Below are positions 53,484-54,159 of a DNA stretch of 54,159 bases, in pieces. The position numbers and the translations under genes were made by a program. How positions within the stretch are numbered: the stretch's first letter is position 1; each line of letters opens with the position of its first letter. The DNA is from Betaproteobacteria bacterium (GTDB lineage: Bacteria; Pseudomonadota; Gammaproteobacteria; Burkholderiales; Burkholderiaceae_C): NCBI GenBank assembly GCA_025356445.1, contig JANXSZ010000070.1, forward strand, positions 1 through 54,159. Reading direction: 5' to 3'. Under the pieces are notes generated by a model, which saw nothing but the letters and a program-made list of their open reading frames with translations, ran no database searches and was not told the DNA's origin.

Positions 53484-54159
53484 CTATGCGTCGTTCGATT
53501 CAAACTCATTTTTCTCAGCCATGGGTAGGGAAAAATTTTGTAATTTCCCCGGTGCTTTAGATTCCATTGAACCCTCAACCCCCGCTCTCTTATCGACATC
53601 TGTAAGCAACAGTCGGTTATCGAGACATATCCAAGGAATCGGGCTGCAGAAAAGCACCCTAACTTTTATAGGTCTCACGCTTTCCATTACAGATGCATGC
53701 CTTTCCGCATTTGCAATGCATTTCGCAAGATAGCGTCGTTGCAATTTAAGGCGGACCTGTCGGTCGGCTTCGACTACGTTGTAAGAATGCACGTTTCCAT
53801 TGATTTGGAAAGCCAAGACATCTGCAAAGTCCGAGACGTGTTGTATGAAATCCTGAGCACGACCAGGATGCCTCAAAAAACTTTCAATTAAGTGTTCAAA
53901 TATTTCTCCGAATGCTCCAAACTGAATTGGACCACGGGCTAGTGCCTCAAGGAACTCAAAAGCCATTACGGCTGTGGATTCAAACTCTGTTTCCTTTGAG
54001 GACAAATAAGCCTTAAAACGCGTTAAGGCAACGCTGAATAAGTCCCGACCTGGCGCGTGACTTGCATTGGTATTGTCATCCCTCACAAGGCGACAAAGAT
54101 GAAGCAACACACCCTGGCCCTGGCCGCCGACCAAGAAGCGGGATTCGCCCAGCACCGCA
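53484..54159 (-). CDS. Unrecognised protein, possibly continuing beyond the window
   Basis: I do not recognise this protein. An open frame on the minus strand runs from the window's right edge (a GTG lies at 54155) to a stop at 53484, at least 223 residues. It has helical stretches (ESTAVMAFEFLEALARGPIQFGAFGEIFEHLIESFL) and no clear signal peptide or known motif. The DNA is clearly AT-richer than the rest, with more mixed codons, suggesting transfer or a different replicon history. Convergent with fadD; the 159-base gap between has no obvious gene. Confidence 0.5.
   Translation of the reverse strand, partial: AVLGESRFLVGGQGQGVLLHLCRLVRDDNTNASHAPGRDLFSVALTRFKAYLSSKETEFESTAVMAFEFLEALARGPIQFGAFGEIFEHLIESFLRHPGRAQDFIQHVSDFADVLAFQINGNVHSYNVVEADRQVRLKLQRRYLAKCIANAERHASVMESVRPIKVRVLFCSPIPWICLDNRLLLTDVDKRAGVEGSMESKAPGKLQNFSLPMAEKNEFESNDA

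Noticed and set aside
53697-53891. 64-codon plus-strand frame near the right edge
   Set aside because: It is antisense to the longer minus-strand frame, has no clear ribosome-binding site and no recognisable features.

Overview
The window looks like the replication-origin region of a betaproteobacterial chromosome (Burkholderiales, most likely Comamonadaceae, near Rhodoferax, Polaromonas or Acidovorax). The reasons are the gene order gyrB-dnaN-dnaA / rpmH-rnpA-yidD-yidC-mnmE, moderately high GC, the MetX/MetW arrangement, many TRAP and Bug-type periplasmic binding proteins, and a dispersed short repeat that I recall from Comamonadaceae. No rRNA, tRNA, CRISPR array or insertion sequence was seen. 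No gene-free stretch exceeds about 300 bases; the longest is the 291-base dnaA-rpmH gap, the probable oriC.

Layout. (1) 1-10038: gyrB (cut by the window edge), dnaN and dnaA on the minus strand, then rpmH, rnpA, yidD and yidC on the plus strand, an outer-membrane protein, mnmE and an unknown gene. (2) 10035-15186: a CPA2 cation antiporter, then the LPS genes kdsD-kdsC-lptC and an SDR gene overlapping lptC. (3) 15295-16736: a glycine-rich RRM protein and an ECF sigma / zinc-binding anti-sigma pair. (4) 16960-24628: the most interesting block. It holds two bufferin (MNIO-type RiPP metallophore) clusters, bufA1-bufB-bufC-doxX and bufA2-bufBC (maturase and partner fused in one ORF). Between them, translationally coupled to the first cluster, are ergothioneine genes egtB and a frameshifted egtD. 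Both bufferin precursors carry the same promoter-like element, TGTAAGAA-N14-TGACCAAC, at matching distances from their starts, which points to one sigma-controlled regulon. A GDT1/UPF0016 cation transporter follows.

(5) 24689-31329: an Ig-domain/DUF3500 lipoprotein, a SAM-II riboswitch with attenuator controlling a fused MetX-MetW protein, a 64-residue unknown protein, and a structured leader RNA before a rhodanese-ChrB gene followed by chrA. (6) 31349-32619: a MarR regulator divergent from a siderophore-interacting reductase. (7) 32716-51475: a large acid-sugar catabolic region. A GntR regulator, L-threonate dehydrogenase LtnD, a TRAP transporter and OtnK-OtnC-OtnI form a complete route from L-threonate (or erythronate) to dihydroxyacetone phosphate. 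A LysR regulator faces a second operon with a Bug binding protein, a PdxA2-like dehydrogenase, an enolase-superfamily dehydratase, a DapA-family lyase, a SMP-30 lactonase, an unknown beta-propeller and a sugar ABC transporter. (8) 51642-54159: fadD and, at the edge, part of an unrecognised gene in visibly AT-richer DNA.

A short repeat with a 17-bp core of the form GCT-(AT-rich)-AGC, sometimes extended to about 50 bp, recurs between genes and, in frame, inside mnmE, bufB, bufC, the SDR gene and chrA.
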